NCBI GenBank assembly: GCA_036382775.1
Contig: DASVHD010000010.1
Location: 1-64,000 of the forward strand
Source: a bacterium
Lineage (GTDB): Bacteria; Hydrothermota; Tepidihabitantia; SM23-42; JAOAFX01
DNA length: 64,000 nt
Direction: 5' to 3'
Shown piece after piece: positions 7,586 to 17,844 of this stretch. Below the pieces are notes generated by a model. That model was not told the DNA's origin and ran no database searches. It saw only the letters and a program-made list of their open reading frames with translations. A program made the translations under genes and the position numbers. Within the stretch, counting starts at the first letter, position 1. Each line of letters opens with the position of its first letter.

Positions 7586-10500
7586 ATGAGGAAATGTTTA
7601 GCATTGATGTGCGTTGCCGTGTTCCTGTTTGCCGCGAGCAAGGGAACGGGAACGGTCACAACTACCAGGGTTGCCCAGCCAGCCGTAAATGAACCTGTAC
7701 AACCGGTAGTCACGGTCGAACGGACCGGATCCTATCCAACCCAACCCGAAGCGTCCAAGAGCTATTTCGTCCCCGTAACATACGGCAACGCGACTGAAAT
7801 TTCGTTCTCCAACGGGATCGTTTTTAACACGATAAATTTAGGTAAAAGCGGCGAGCCTCAGCTGCCCGAAGACCTGAAAATAAGCTATCAGGATAATGAA
7901 AGCGGCTACTATATTATCCAGTTCAGCGGGCCGGTTTATAAGGCCCAGCGCGACTGGATCCAGTCAAAAGGCATCGACATCCATTTCTACATCCCGAACT
8001 ATGGTTTTGTCTGCACTATTAACAACAAAGCGCAAGCCGATGAAATCAGGGCTAATCCGGCGGTCAACTGGGCCGGTATTTACCAGCCGGCGTACAAGAT
8101 CTCAACCTTGTTTGACCGGGAAGGACAGGAGCCGAGCGTGGTGATCCTGCTGTTCCTGGATGCCGACCTTAATTCGACCTTGAATGAAGTTCGCGCGGTA
8201 ACCAGCCGCAGCGAATTCGAGGTTTCGGACAACGGCATCAACAAGATGATCTTCGGCGTGGTCAACAAAGACCAGCTGCACCAGCTGGCGCGGATAAAAG
8301 GCGTGTACTGGATCGAACCGGACCTGGAAAAGAAACCCCTTAACCAGCAGTACCAGTGGGTGGTCATGACCGGGTACCGGGCATCGGTTCCGACCGGTGA
8401 TGATAACACCGCCCGCCGCATGTGGGGCATGGGGATCATCGGCCAGGGCGAGATCATTGGACATGGTGATTCGGGCATCAACACGTCTCATTATGCCGCC
8501 CGCTCCGGCAGCGCGGCGATCACGACCTGGGGCGTTTATCCCGCGCACAACGCCATTGTCGCGTATGATTCAGGATCCCTATCAACGATCCTATGGGGAG
8601 ATATCAGTCCTTACCATGGATCCCATACGTCAGGCACGATCTCGGGCGATGACACAACTCATGCCACTTCCTACTATGACGGTATCGCTAAGATGGCGAG
8701 GATCTACCATAATGACTGCGGCGGTGCAAGTTCGACCAGTATCTACACGTTCGGCGACCTCAATGACCTCTTCATCCGGTCGTATAACAAATATTACGCG
8801 TCGAACGGCATCAGAGCGTATTCCCATTCCAATTCATGGGGTGCATCGGCCTATGGCGCCTACACCGCGACATCCCTGGCTTCTGATCAGTTCATGTGGG
8901 GACACAAGGACTACTGCATTTTCTATTCAATGGGAAACGACGGCGGTCCTAACACGACCGTCGGCGCGCCGGCTTCGGCAAAGAACGTCGTATCCGTGGG
9001 CGGGACTTCCAACAGCACGTCCTGCCGGACTTTCTACACGGTATCCAGCCGCGGTCCGTGCGCGGACGGCCGCATGAAACCGGATATATTAACCCCGGGA
9101 AGCGGCATAACTTCTTCCATCTCGGGCACTGCTACATACGGCTCGATGAGCGGTACGAGCATGGCATGCCCGGGTGCGGCCGGCTCTGCCGCCCTGGTCC
9201 GTCAGTATCTGAGAGAAGGCTGGTATCCATACGGCAAGAAAGTCGCCGGTGCGGCGTGGTCTTATATCAGCGCGGCAATGATCAAGGCCGTTCTGATCAA
9301 CTGCGCCGATAACGACATGACCGGCTACACAACCCCCAATAACAATACGGGCTGGGGCAGGATCGACCTCGACAGCGCTTTATATTTCAACGGCGACACT
9401 CGCAAGACTATGGTCTTTGACGACACGATCGGCGTTCTGACCGGCGAACGTGTGGAATACCATTTCAACGTTCCATCCGGCGCGGCGAACCTTAAGATCG
9501 CGGTGGTCTGGACCGATTATCCGGGCACCCCGTCAGCCAGCCGTCAGCTCGTCAATGATATCGATGTCACGGTGTTCGGTGACGGTACGACCTATTTGGG
9601 CAACGTCTGGGCAAGCGGCCAGTCTACGACCGGCGGTTCCAGGGACAGCTTGAACATCGTCGAATGCGCGCGCAGAAACGCGCCGACCGCCGGTGACTGG
9701 CTCGTGCGGATCGAAGGCCGCAATGTACCGCTGGGTCCCCAGCCGTTCGCGCTGGTCATCAGTTACAACGCGACCTCGGTCGCCGGTGCGGTCACGACCG
9801 ATAAACCCGTGTACCGCGCTAACGACTTCTTCATTGACACGGTCAGGGTCAGGGTCGAGGACACGAATTACGGCACAGTCGGTGTTCGCGACACGGTCCG
9901 CGTCACGATCCATGGCAAGTACATAGAAGCCGCGGTCGAGACCCTGAAGTGCGCCGAGTTGGCCGAGAGCGCCTACGTTTTCAAAGGCTCTATCCCCCTG
10001 CTCTTCCACAAACCGGTCCATGGCGACAACCGCGTATCGGTCTGCCAGGGTGACACAGTAACCGTTACCTATGTAGACGCCAGCCCATCTTATACCTGTT
10101 ATACCTGGGCCGCGATCGACGCCGACTACTTCATCATCAGCAATGTTCACTGCGAGAATATCGACGCTTTCTCGGTCGATGTATGCTGGACCACGAACGA
10201 CAACAGCACGAGCAAGGTCTTCTACGGCACCAACCCATCGAACCTCAACCTCACGGCTCAGCTGGATACTCCCTACATGATACCGCATCGGCTAAAGCTG
10301 ACTGGGTTGTCCTCCAAGACCACCTACTACTACGATGTCGAATCCAAGGACTTCCGCGGGAACCTGGTGCGCGACAACAACCATGACGCGCACTATTCGT
10401 TCACGACCAAGGGATCTGCCGGCACCGACGTGCTCGTCGTTCTGTTGAATTCCAATTTGCAGGGCGAAGAGTTCGCGCATCCGGAATTCCTGCAGACGGC

Positions 10501-12157
10501 ATTGACCGCGGGTGGCTGGACCTATAACTGGTGGAACACCAGGGACAACGGCCAGTTCACGCGTAACCAGCTCAAGCAGTACAAAGCGGTCTATTTCCAG
10601 GTCGGACAGGAGAACTATCCAGTCTGGACAGTGGCCCAGAAGGAAACGATCAAGCTCTACCATGATGGTGGCGCCCGGTTCTCCATGACCGGCCATGACG
10701 CCGGATGGGACCCCTGGGCGAACTCACCGACCGCGGATACTCTGTTCTGCAAGAACTACCTGCATTTCCGCTACCGCGGCGACATCGTCGCCACGACCTG
10801 GACGACATTATACGGCATGCCCGGCGATCCGATCAGCGGTGCCTTTACCGGCGGCGTCACGTATCAGCCGTTCCGACAGGGCGCGGCCGGCGATTCGATC
10901 CTGCTTTCCGGCACCGGCGCGGCCGGGACCGGATCGTTCGTCTGGCACGGCAATACGGGCGGCGATTCCTGCGCAATCAAGTGGGAATCAACGAATAACA
11001 TGGGTTCGCTTGGTGACGGGATCTGGGGCGGATATCACACCCGGGTCGTTCATAACGGGTGGGAGATCACCCAGATCGACACGACCATTCCGAACAGCGC
11101 GACCAGAGCCACGGTGCTTAATAACGTCTTTATCTGGCTGATCGGTCATGATCATCCGGATGTGACCCTGACCTCGCCAGTGGGAGGCAATACCTACACG
11201 ACCAGCCCGATATCGATCGCGTGGACCGCGACTGCCTATGGCGGTACGACCATAGATTCTACCTGGATCGAATACTCGCCGGACGGCGGCCAGACCTGGT
11301 TCACGATCGTCGCGGGCACGGGCATAACCTCGCCCTACTCCTGGAACATCACGTCCCTGAGCAACGGCGGCAAATATCAGGTTAAGGTGACGGTCAGCGA
11401 TGGCGGCCTTTATCCATCGATGAAGGGCTTTGCCGCGACCACAAACTTCACGCTCAACCGCACCGGCGGCGACCTGACCGGACCGGTCACGATCCCTAAC
11501 TCGATCGTCATGCTGGCGAATGCCAACCCGAAGATCGTTACGGGCGCGGCCAGCGACACCCTCGTGAGTTTCACGGCCGTGATCAGCGATTCCGCGACCG
11601 GCTTGAGCACGATCGGCGCGGCCCGCTGGTTCATTGCGGGATACGACACGTTCAACTGCTACGCGAATGACGGCTCTTATAACTCGGTACTTGAGACCGT
11701 AAGGGGCGATATCCGGATCTTCTACCTGCCCGGAACCACGGACATCTGTTCGCTCTACGTGCGCGGACGGGATAACGCGGCAAAAGCTCTGAACTGGGGT
11801 ATCTGGTACATGCGGACATTCACGCTCATTGACGGCGGTCTGGGCATCAACGTCGATGAGTTCGGCACGATCATCCCGTTCTCCTACGGGCTATCGGTCC
11901 CGCTGCCCAACCCGTCGGTCAACCACATCAAGATCGCGTTCGCACTGCCGCATCCGAAGAAGGTCAAGCTGAACGTCTACAATAGCGTCGGACAACTGGT
12001 CAAGACGCTCATTGACGAACACCGTGCGCCCGGCGTTTACAACGTGGTGTGGGACGGCACGGATGACAACGGGCGTTCGGCCGCTGCCGGCATCTACTTC
12101 TACCAGTACTCGACCGATGAATTCAAAGACACCAAGAAAGCGGTTCTGATAAGGTAA
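7586..12157 (+). CDS. Exported S8 subtilisin-like protease with Rossmann-like insert and C-terminal sorting domain
   Basis: 1523 residues. ATG 7586 is chosen because AAGGAGG lies 6-7 nt upstream and it begins a signal peptide (MRKCLALMCVAVFLFAASKG). The subtilase triad is visible: D295 in GHGDSGIN, H344 in PYHGSHTSG and S525 in SGTSMACPG, with oxyanion N in SMGNDGG. A P-domain-like region, an FnIII-like module (about 860-940), a GATase/ThuA-like Rossmann domain (about 947-1188) and Ig-like modules follow. The last ~90 residues (LPNPSVNHIKIAF...AAGIYFYQY...KAVLIR) are a FlgD-like/type IX sorting tail. It is probably secreted or surface-bound. A clear terminator follows, so it is likely its own transcription unit. 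Confidence 0.92.
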   Translation: MRKCLALMCVAVFLFAASKGTGTVTTTRVAQPAVNEPVQPVVTVERTGSYPTQPEASKSYFVPVTYGNATEISFSNGIVFNTINLGKSGEPQLPEDLKISYQDNESGYYIIQFSGPVYKAQRDWIQSKGIDIHFYIPNYGFVCTINNKAQADEIRANPAVNWAGIYQPAYKISTLFDREGQEPSVVILLFLDADLNSTLNEVRAVTSRSEFEVSDNGINKMIFGVVNKDQLHQLARIKGVYWIEPDLEKKPLNQQYQWVVMTGYRASVPTGDDNTARRMWGMGIIGQGEIIGHGDSGINTSHYAARSGSAAITTWGVYPAHNAIVAYDSGSLSTILWGDISPYHGSHTSGTISGDDTTHATSYYDGIAKMARIYHNDCGGASSTSIYTFGDLNDLFIRSYNKYYASNGIRAYSHSNSWGASAYGAYTATSLASDQFMWGHKDYCIFYSMGNDGGPNTTVGAPASAKNVVSVGGTSNSTSCRTFYTVSSRGPCADGRMKPDILTPGSGITSSISGTATYGSMSGTSMACPGAAGSAALVRQYLREGWYPYGKKVAGAAWSYISAAMIKAVLINCADNDMTGYTTPNNNTGWGRIDLDSALYFNGDTRKTMVFDDTIGVLTGERVEYHFNVPSGAANLKIAVVWTDYPGTPSASRQLVNDIDVTVFGDGTTYLGNVWASGQSTTGGSRDSLNIVECARRNAPTAGDWLVRIEGRNVPLGPQPFALVISYNATSVAGAVTTDKPVYRANDFFIDTVRVRVEDTNYGTVGVRDTVRVTIHGKYIEAAVETLKCAELAESAYVFKGSIPLLFHKPVHGDNRVSVCQGDTVTVTYVDASPSYTCYTWAAIDADYFIISNVHCENIDAFSVDVCWTTNDNSTSKVFYGTNPSNLNLTAQLDTPYMIPHRLKLTGLSSKTTYYYDVESKDFRGNLVRDNNHDAHYSFTTKGSAGTDVLVVLLNSNLQGEEFAHPEFLQTALTAGGWTYNWWNTRDNGQFTRNQLKQYKAVYFQVGQENYPVWTVAQKETIKLYHDGGARFSMTGHDAGWDPWANSPTADTLFCKNYLHFRYRGDIVATTWTTLYGMPGDPISGAFTGGVTYQPFRQGAAGDSILLSGTGAAGTGSFVWHGNTGGDSCAIKWESTNNMGSLGDGIWGGYHTRVVHNGWEITQIDTTIPNSATRATVLNNVFIWLIGHDHPDVTLTSPVGGNTYTTSPISIAWTATAYGGTTIDSTWIEYSPDGGQTWFTIVAGTGITSPYSWNITSLSNGGKYQVKVTVSDGGLYPSMKGFAATTNFTLNRTGGDLTGPVTIPNSIVMLANANPKIVTGAASDTLVSFTAVISDSATGLSTIGAARWFIAGYDTFNCYANDGSYNSVLETVRGDIRIFYLPGTTDICSLYVRGRDNAAKALNWGIWYMRTFTLIDGGLGINVDEFGTIIPFSYGLSVPLPNPSVNHIKIAFALPHPKKVKLNVYNSVGQLVKTLIDEHRAPGVYNVVWDGTDDNGRSAAAGIYFYQYSTDEFKDTKKAVLIR

Positions 12158-12173
12158 CGACAAACACAGCACT

Positions 12174-12208
12174 AAAACCGCCCCGTTTTAAACGGGGCGG
12201 TTTTTTTT
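12174..12208 (+). terminator. Rho-independent terminator after the S8 protease gene
   Basis: AACCGCCCCGTT and AACGGGGCGGTT form a GC-rich stem with a TTAA loop, directly followed by a run of eight T. It starts 16 nt after the stop codon. Confidence 0.93.
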
Positions 12209-12241
12209 GTCAACTTGATCGTTTTCACAAACGTATTACTA

Positions 12242-12297
12242 TTGACAATACGCTGGAATATGAATATTATTCTTTATTATCTTTATTATAAGGAGGT
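12242..12297 (+). promoter_or_regulatory. Promoter and ribosome site for the exported-protein gene at 12301
   Basis: TTGACA (12242-12247), 17-nt spacer, TATTAT (12265-12270), then a short U-rich leader and AAGGAGG at 12290-12296, 4 nt before ATG 12301. Confidence 0.75.
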
Positions 12298-12300
12298 ATT

Positions 12301-14895
12301 ATGAAACTTTACAGATTGCTGGGTTTATTTTTTTCCGTTTTGATCTTTCATTCACTGGCACTGGCATCCGCAACTCCCAATTTGATCCCCGTAAAGACCC
12401 TGCACAGTCAAAATATAAAGCGTGATCTTCTTGACCAGCGTAACCCCGGCGACACGATATTTTTCGATGATTTCGAATCCGGAGCAGTTGGCTGGACATC
12501 AATGGACATGGTCATCTCGGATACTTTCTGGCACATTGATCTTTTGAATGCTTATGAGGGCAACTCCTTCTGGTGCGGCACCATGTCCTTGCCCGGCTGG
12601 ATCAATCCCAACTACGGTTACGGCGATGAGTGGGCGCAATTTCTGGAATCGCCCTCGATCGATCTGGGCAGCGTGACCGGCGATACCGCGCTGCTTACAT
12701 TCGCTCACCGCCCGTCCAATGAGAGCCCGTCAGGCGGTTATCCCGGCGATCAATGGGACGGCTGGGACTGTATCACGGTATGGATATCCACTGATGACGG
12801 TACGACCTGGACGACGATCGAACCCGATACGATCCACTGGCCGAACACCGCTTACAATATCAGGGCGGCATGGAGTTATTACTATAATTATCTAGCGGGA
12901 GAATTCGACTCGGTCCCGGGCTGGGGATGGGGTCCGAATATGTCCTGGAGCGATGTCGGGTTTGACCTGACCCCTTATATCGGCGGCACCGTCAGGATAC
13001 GGTTCACCGGTTTCTCTGATCCGGCAGAATCCGACCAAAGCGGCTCAGGCTCATACAGCGGTATGTGGAACCTGGACAACATCCGGGTATACGACAATCT
13101 TGACAATACCTATTTTTATGAAAACGGCGAGAATGGCATGGGACAATGGAGCGCTCATCCCACTAATCCACTCGGCGATTACTGGCATCTTACCACCCTC
13201 AACTCGCATAGCCCCACGTATTCATACGGATGTTTCGACTCGTTAACGGGCCAGTTCCCCCTGACCGGCACATACTGCGCTCTTGTTTCGCCGTATTTCG
13301 ATCTCTCTGACGTCTCCACGGGCGAACCATGCGAACTCGATTTTTACTTAAACTACGCTTACCTCAATCCGTATGGTGACGACGGCTACAGGATCGAACT
13401 GAGTTCTGATAAAGGCGCGACGTGGTACAACGCGACCGGTTATTATTATAACGGCAGCACGAACGGTAACTGGGTAAGTTTCGGCCAGCAATACGGTCCC
13501 GTCATTCTCGACGACCTGGTGGGCATGGACAGCATCATGTTCAGGATCGTGAGTTGGACCCACCGCGTCAGCACGCCTGGCAGCGGGCTTTTTGTTGACG
13601 ACTGCATTATCACCGGCAAGTACATCGAATTCCCGACGCCCGATCAAGTGCTCATCTATGATGACGACCTCGACGCCCAGGATGTCTACGGCTTTGGCTG
13701 GGAAAAATACTATGAGAGCTCGCTTGCCAATATCGGCTACCGGTGCACGCGGATCAGCGAAGCGGACAACGGCGTCCCCGATTCCCTGTACCTGCGGCAG
13801 AACGGCATGGTCATCTGGAACCTGGGACCCAAGGGCTGGAAATATCTCCCCGAGAACCCCATCAACGACGCCGCTCTGCAAAATTTGTTCGGTTACTTGA
13901 GGATGGGCGGCAAACTGCTCCTTGTCGGGGAGGATTTCCTTTACAACAACTTCCCCTGCTATTTTGCCGATTCGATCCTGTTGATCACCGCGGTCACGAA
14001 CGACATTGGCTGTGACAGCGCTGTCGGGATCAGCGGCGATCCCATAAGCGACGGACTGAACTGCCCGATCGATTTCAACCACCTTAACGGCAATAATTAC
14101 GGCCTGGACTATACTGACGACGTTACCACCAGTGCCACGCCGGTATTTCTGAACAACCGCTCGTCAAATCCTTCGATGCTCAGGACATCGGCCGGCGCTT
14201 ACCGCGTGGTCTTCTCTACTTTCCCGATCGAGGCGATCACGAGCTTCCAGCTTCGCGATACCCTGATGAGCCGGATCATCAACTGGATAGATCCGTACCC
14301 GCCGGCGCCTAACGTCATCGCCGCGGTACCGCATCCGCCGACCGGCATCACGGTCTCCTGGCATCCCAATCAGCCGCAGGACCTCGCAGAATATCATGTT
14401 TACGGCGCCCACGCTTACAGCGGCCCTTACAGCCTGATCGGCGTAGCGACCCCGTTGGAGACCACCTATACCGACACATTGGTCTTGCTTGATTCCACTT
14501 ATTATTACGGCGTAAAGGCCTATGACTGGTCAGATCAGGAGAGCGGCATGTCAAGGATCGTCAGCACGATATACCAGGTTGGCGTTAAAGAAGATGTGTC
14601 CCGGACGGTCAAACCGTATGTCACCAATTTCAGCGCCCGACCCAATCCGTTCCACGCCCGGCTTGACATCATGTACTCGCTTTCCGGCAAACTGAAAACA
14701 ACGCTCAAGGTCTATGACAGTGCCGGACGGATGGTGCGTGATCTGACTCCGGTCTTCAACGCTCGATCACAGAACTACTGCGTTCCGTGGTCAGGCACGG
14801 ACATGTCGGGTAGAAACCTGCCCGCCGGCGTGTATTTCATACAGCTTGACGCCGGCGATGTTAAATTGACCGAAAAAACGGTCCTGTTAAAGTAA
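12301..14895 (+). CDS. Exported multidomain protein: two jelly-roll (choice-of-anchor J/MAM-like) modules, Rossmann-like domain, FnIII and sorting tail
   Basis: 864 residues with signal peptide MKLYRLLGLFFSVLIFHSLALA. Two related beta-sandwich modules start at FFDDFESGAVGW (about residue 54) and YFYENGENGMGQW (about 275), both with the D-W-...-LESP/LVSPYFDLS pattern seen next to M6 and other secreted peptidases. Residues 450-660 form a Rossmann-like domain (VLIYDDDLD, LRMGGKLLLVGEDF, SGDPISDG) shared with the S8 and FG-GAP proteins on either side. FnIII follows (about 670-755), then the sorting tail from ARPNPFHARLDI (about 779) to KTVLLK. No protease motif is seen. Probably an adhesive or substrate-binding surface protein. 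It is 15 nt upstream of the next gene, so the two are likely co-transcribed. Confidence 0.85.
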   Translation: MKLYRLLGLFFSVLIFHSLALASATPNLIPVKTLHSQNIKRDLLDQRNPGDTIFFDDFESGAVGWTSMDMVISDTFWHIDLLNAYEGNSFWCGTMSLPGWINPNYGYGDEWAQFLESPSIDLGSVTGDTALLTFAHRPSNESPSGGYPGDQWDGWDCITVWISTDDGTTWTTIEPDTIHWPNTAYNIRAAWSYYYNYLAGEFDSVPGWGWGPNMSWSDVGFDLTPYIGGTVRIRFTGFSDPAESDQSGSGSYSGMWNLDNIRVYDNLDNTYFYENGENGMGQWSAHPTNPLGDYWHLTTLNSHSPTYSYGCFDSLTGQFPLTGTYCALVSPYFDLSDVSTGEPCELDFYLNYAYLNPYGDDGYRIELSSDKGATWYNATGYYYNGSTNGNWVSFGQQYGPVILDDLVGMDSIMFRIVSWTHRVSTPGSGLFVDDCIITGKYIEFPTPDQVLIYDDDLDAQDVYGFGWEKYYESSLANIGYRCTRISEADNGVPDSLYLRQNGMVIWNLGPKGWKYLPENPINDAALQNLFGYLRMGGKLLLVGEDFLYNNFPCYFADSILLITAVTNDIGCDSAVGISGDPISDGLNCPIDFNHLNGNNYGLDYTDDVTTSATPVFLNNRSSNPSMLRTSAGAYRVVFSTFPIEAITSFQLRDTLMSRIINWIDPYPPAPNVIAAVPHPPTGITVSWHPNQPQDLAEYHVYGAHAYSGPYSLIGVATPLETTYTDTLVLLDSTYYYGVKAYDWSDQESGMSRIVSTIYQVGVKEDVSRTVKPYVTNFSARPNPFHARLDIMYSLSGKLKTTLKVYDSAGRMVRDLTPVFNARSQNYCVPWSGTDMSGRNLPAGVYFIQLDAGDVKLTEKTVLLK

Positions 14896-14910
14896 GAGCC
14901 GGGAGGAAAC

Positions 14911-17799
14911 ATGAAAAAATTGACTATATTGATAATCGCAGTTGCGCTTACAGAGATCGCCTATGGCAGCGCCGGCATGCTTGAACCCCTGGCGACATTG
15001 TACGGACCATCTAATTACGGCAAAACCGTGATCAGCGGTGTTGACATCAACGGCGGCGGCGCTGGCGACATTGTCGTAGGTTCTTATTTTGACGGACCGG
15101 GATACGAAGGCATGGTCTATGTTTATTTCGGCGAAGGCTTCGACACCATCCCGGACCTGCGCTTTAAAGGAGAAACCGGTTTCAGCTTTTTCGGCGAAGC
15201 CATATCCTTTTGCCCGGACCTCAACGGCAACGGCAGTTCGGAACTGGTCGTCGGCGCGAGGCTTTATAACGGCGGAGTGGGCAAAACTTACGTGTACTTT
15301 GGAGGAGCAGGGATCGACACGGCGGCTGATCTGACCCTTGTTTGCCCGACCGGCAGCCTTGAGCAGTTTGGATTCGCGGTCGCGTGCGGCAACCTCACCG
15401 GCACCGCGTCACCGGAGATAGCGATCGGCGCTCCCTGCTATTTTGACGGCTCGAACAACACTGGCCGGATCTATCTGTTCACCGACGTCAGCGCGGCTGG
15501 ACCCGCCGATACCCTGATCTTTGCGGGTGAAAGCGGGACCGGGTCGGACGAGCTCTTTGGCTCGGCGATCGCCACTGGACGGATGGACGGCAATATCGAT
15601 GCCTGGGATGATCTGCTGGTGGGCGCGCCAAGCGCCTATTATTCGGGAGGCAAAGCATACCTGTTCTACGGAAGCCCAACCATGGACATCAACCCGGATC
15701 TGATCTGGCAAGGCGGGTCAGGGGAGATACTGGGCGCCTCGGTTGCGAGCATCGCCGATATAAATCACGACGGCATGCAGGATTTCGCCATCGGTATTCC
15801 GCAGCGCAATAGCGGCCGCGGTGCATGCTATATCGTTCTCGGCAAAACGTCGCAGGATACAACGCCGGATTATATCCTGAACGGGGATCTGGACGGCGGC
15901 AATTTTAGTACCAGTATCAGCGCGGTCGGCGACGTTAATAACGATGGGTATTCAGATCTGGCGGTCGGCGCAAAAAATTACAACAGCGGCGTCGGCAGAA
16001 TATTCCTGTACGCGACCGAATTTGATACTGTCTATGAAGCATACGCGGACGCGCCCGATCCGAACAACAGTTTCGGCGTTTCTATTGCCGGCTGCGGGGA
16101 CTTGAATGGCGATGGTTTCGACGATATCATTGTCGGTTCGGATGGCAGCACCGGGCGAGCTTATATCTATCGGGGCCGCGACGAATTCGTGCCGCCGGTG
16201 ATCGACAGCGTCACCGCTTTAAGCGACACGGGATATTACGGACCGTTCGTAGTTTCGGCATACATTTACGACTCGACGGGCATCTCGAGAGATTCGCTTT
16301 ACTGTAATGTCAACGGCGCTGGTTATGTCCCCATGGCGCATGACAGCGTAAACGGCCAAACCTTCTTCTTCCACATCCCGGAACAGCCGCCGCCGGCTTA
16401 CGTGTCAACAACGGTCGAATGGTATCTCATGGCCCGGGACAACAGTTATCCCAGCATCAATCTCACGTGCTCGCCTCCCCGGGGCGCAGCATCGCCATAT
16501 TCGTTCCAAATATTCGACCGGGCCGGGCCGGTGATCACCAATACGACCGTCTGGGCTGATACCAGCTTCCTCGGACCATACCAGATCTACTGCAACGTGA
16601 CCGACGCTTCCGGTATCAGCCTCGTGAAGCTGTGTTTTTGGGAATCTCCAGGCCAGCAGCACATCCTGCCGATGTATCCGACCGGCACGCCCAGCCAGTA
16701 CTATGCGTCGATACCGGTGCAGAACTACGGCCGGATCATCGCCTACCGGGTTGAAGCCCAGGACAGTTTTGCCATGCCGAACATGGGTTATGACCCGGAA
16801 GATTACCCGACCGGCTATGCATTCATCATCGGACCGGTCAATCCCGCGTTACTGCTGGTTGACAACGATAACGGCGACACGATGGAGGTCTATTATAAAA
16901 AAGCGCTCGACTCCCTGCAGGTCAGTTATTTCACATGGCCGGATTCCTGGGGTTCGCCGCGGAATCTTATGGGCGACAATTTTCCCGTCGTAGTGTGGTT
17001 CACCGCCCAAAAAACCTCTAATATTCTCATTGCGAAAGACCAGGACAGTCTCGCCGCCTTTTTCACGCGCGGCGGGAAGCTTTTCATATCCAGCCAGAAC
17101 CTTGGCGAAGATATCGGCGCTACTTCTTTCTACCAGAACTACCTGCATGCCCAGTTCGATTCGGGCATGATCACCGAGATGCGAGCCATCACTGTGCCGG
17201 GCGATTCGGTCGGCGATATCTATAAAGATACGATCTCGATCGGCGGGATCGGCGGCGCCGACAACGCCGATTCTAAGGACCGGATCTTCCCCCTTGCCGG
17301 CGCCGATTCGGTGTACCGCTACCGGCAGATAGGCGGCAGCGCAGCCATCAAGTACAAGGACGCGGCCACTGGTTACCGGGTCGTTTATTTCGCTTTCCCA
17401 TGGGAGGCGATCGACGGTACGCCGGTATTGTTCGCGCAGCGGGGACCCGTAATGGTCAGTGTGCTCAGATGGCTCGGCGTTATCCCCGGCGTTGCGGAAA
17501 ATAACCCGGGTGTTCCCGGACCGGTGTTTGCATTGAACCAGATCAAACCCAATCCGTTCAGTATCCGGACCCGGATCCAATATTCAACGCCTGCCGAAGA
17601 GCACGTTTTCCTTAAGATCTATGACCTGAGCGGCCGGCTGGTAAGGGACCTCTACTCAGGCAAGGTCAAACCAGGAACATACTCCTGCACCTGGGAAGGA
17701 AACGACAATGCTGACCGGCTGGTACCCAGTGGTGTGTACTTCATCATCTATGAGAATTCGCAGGCCCGGAAAAGCCAGAAGATCGTGCTGACGCATTAG
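14911..17799 (+). CDS. Exported FG-GAP/integrin-alpha-like beta-propeller protein with sorting tail
   Basis: 962 residues. Signal peptide MKKLTILIIAVALTEIAYGS. Residues about 30-430 are repeated FG-GAP blades with calcium-loop motifs: DINGGGAGDIVVGS, DLNGNGSSELVVGAR, DINHDGMQDFAIGIP, DVNNDGYSDLAVGAK and DLNGDGFDDIIVGS. Two Ig-like modules follow. A Rossmann-like domain lies at about 645-850 (LLLVDNDNGDTMEVYY, FFTRGGKLFISSQNLGED, VPGDSVGD). The sorting tail runs from KPNPFSIRTRIQYS (about 878) to KIVLTH. GGGAGG precedes the ATG, 15 nt after the previous stop. The propeller probably binds protein or polysaccharide; no enzyme motif is seen. Confidence 0.87.
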   Translation: MKKLTILIIAVALTEIAYGSAGMLEPLATLYGPSNYGKTVISGVDINGGGAGDIVVGSYFDGPGYEGMVYVYFGEGFDTIPDLRFKGETGFSFFGEAISFCPDLNGNGSSELVVGARLYNGGVGKTYVYFGGAGIDTAADLTLVCPTGSLEQFGFAVACGNLTGTASPEIAIGAPCYFDGSNNTGRIYLFTDVSAAGPADTLIFAGESGTGSDELFGSAIATGRMDGNIDAWDDLLVGAPSAYYSGGKAYLFYGSPTMDINPDLIWQGGSGEILGASVASIADINHDGMQDFAIGIPQRNSGRGACYIVLGKTSQDTTPDYILNGDLDGGNFSTSISAVGDVNNDGYSDLAVGAKNYNSGVGRIFLYATEFDTVYEAYADAPDPNNSFGVSIAGCGDLNGDGFDDIIVGSDGSTGRAYIYRGRDEFVPPVIDSVTALSDTGYYGPFVVSAYIYDSTGISRDSLYCNVNGAGYVPMAHDSVNGQTFFFHIPEQPPPAYVSTTVEWYLMARDNSYPSINLTCSPPRGAASPYSFQIFDRAGPVITNTTVWADTSFLGPYQIYCNVTDASGISLVKLCFWESPGQQHILPMYPTGTPSQYYASIPVQNYGRIIAYRVEAQDSFAMPNMGYDPEDYPTGYAFIIGPVNPALLLVDNDNGDTMEVYYKKALDSLQVSYFTWPDSWGSPRNLMGDNFPVVVWFTAQKTSNILIAKDQDSLAAFFTRGGKLFISSQNLGEDIGATSFYQNYLHAQFDSGMITEMRAITVPGDSVGDIYKDTISIGGIGGADNADSKDRIFPLAGADSVYRYRQIGGSAAIKYKDAATGYRVVYFAFPWEAIDGTPVLFAQRGPVMVSVLRWLGVIPGVAENNPGVPGPVFALNQIKPNPFSIRTRIQYSTPAEEHVFLKIYDLSGRLVRDLYSGKVKPGTYSCTWEGNDNADRLVPSGVYFIIYENSQARKSQKIVLTH

Positions 17800-17810
17800 C
17801 GTTTGAAGGC

Positions 17811-17838
17811 TTGACAAGCGATAGAATGTGCCTATAAT
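17811..17838 (+). promoter_or_regulatory. Promoter of the M6 protease gene
   Basis: TTGACA (17811-17816), 16-nt spacer, TATAAT (17833-17838). It begins about 12 nt after the stop of the FG-GAP gene and drives a leader of about 215 nt. Confidence 0.8.
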
Positions 17839-17844
17839 TTTATA

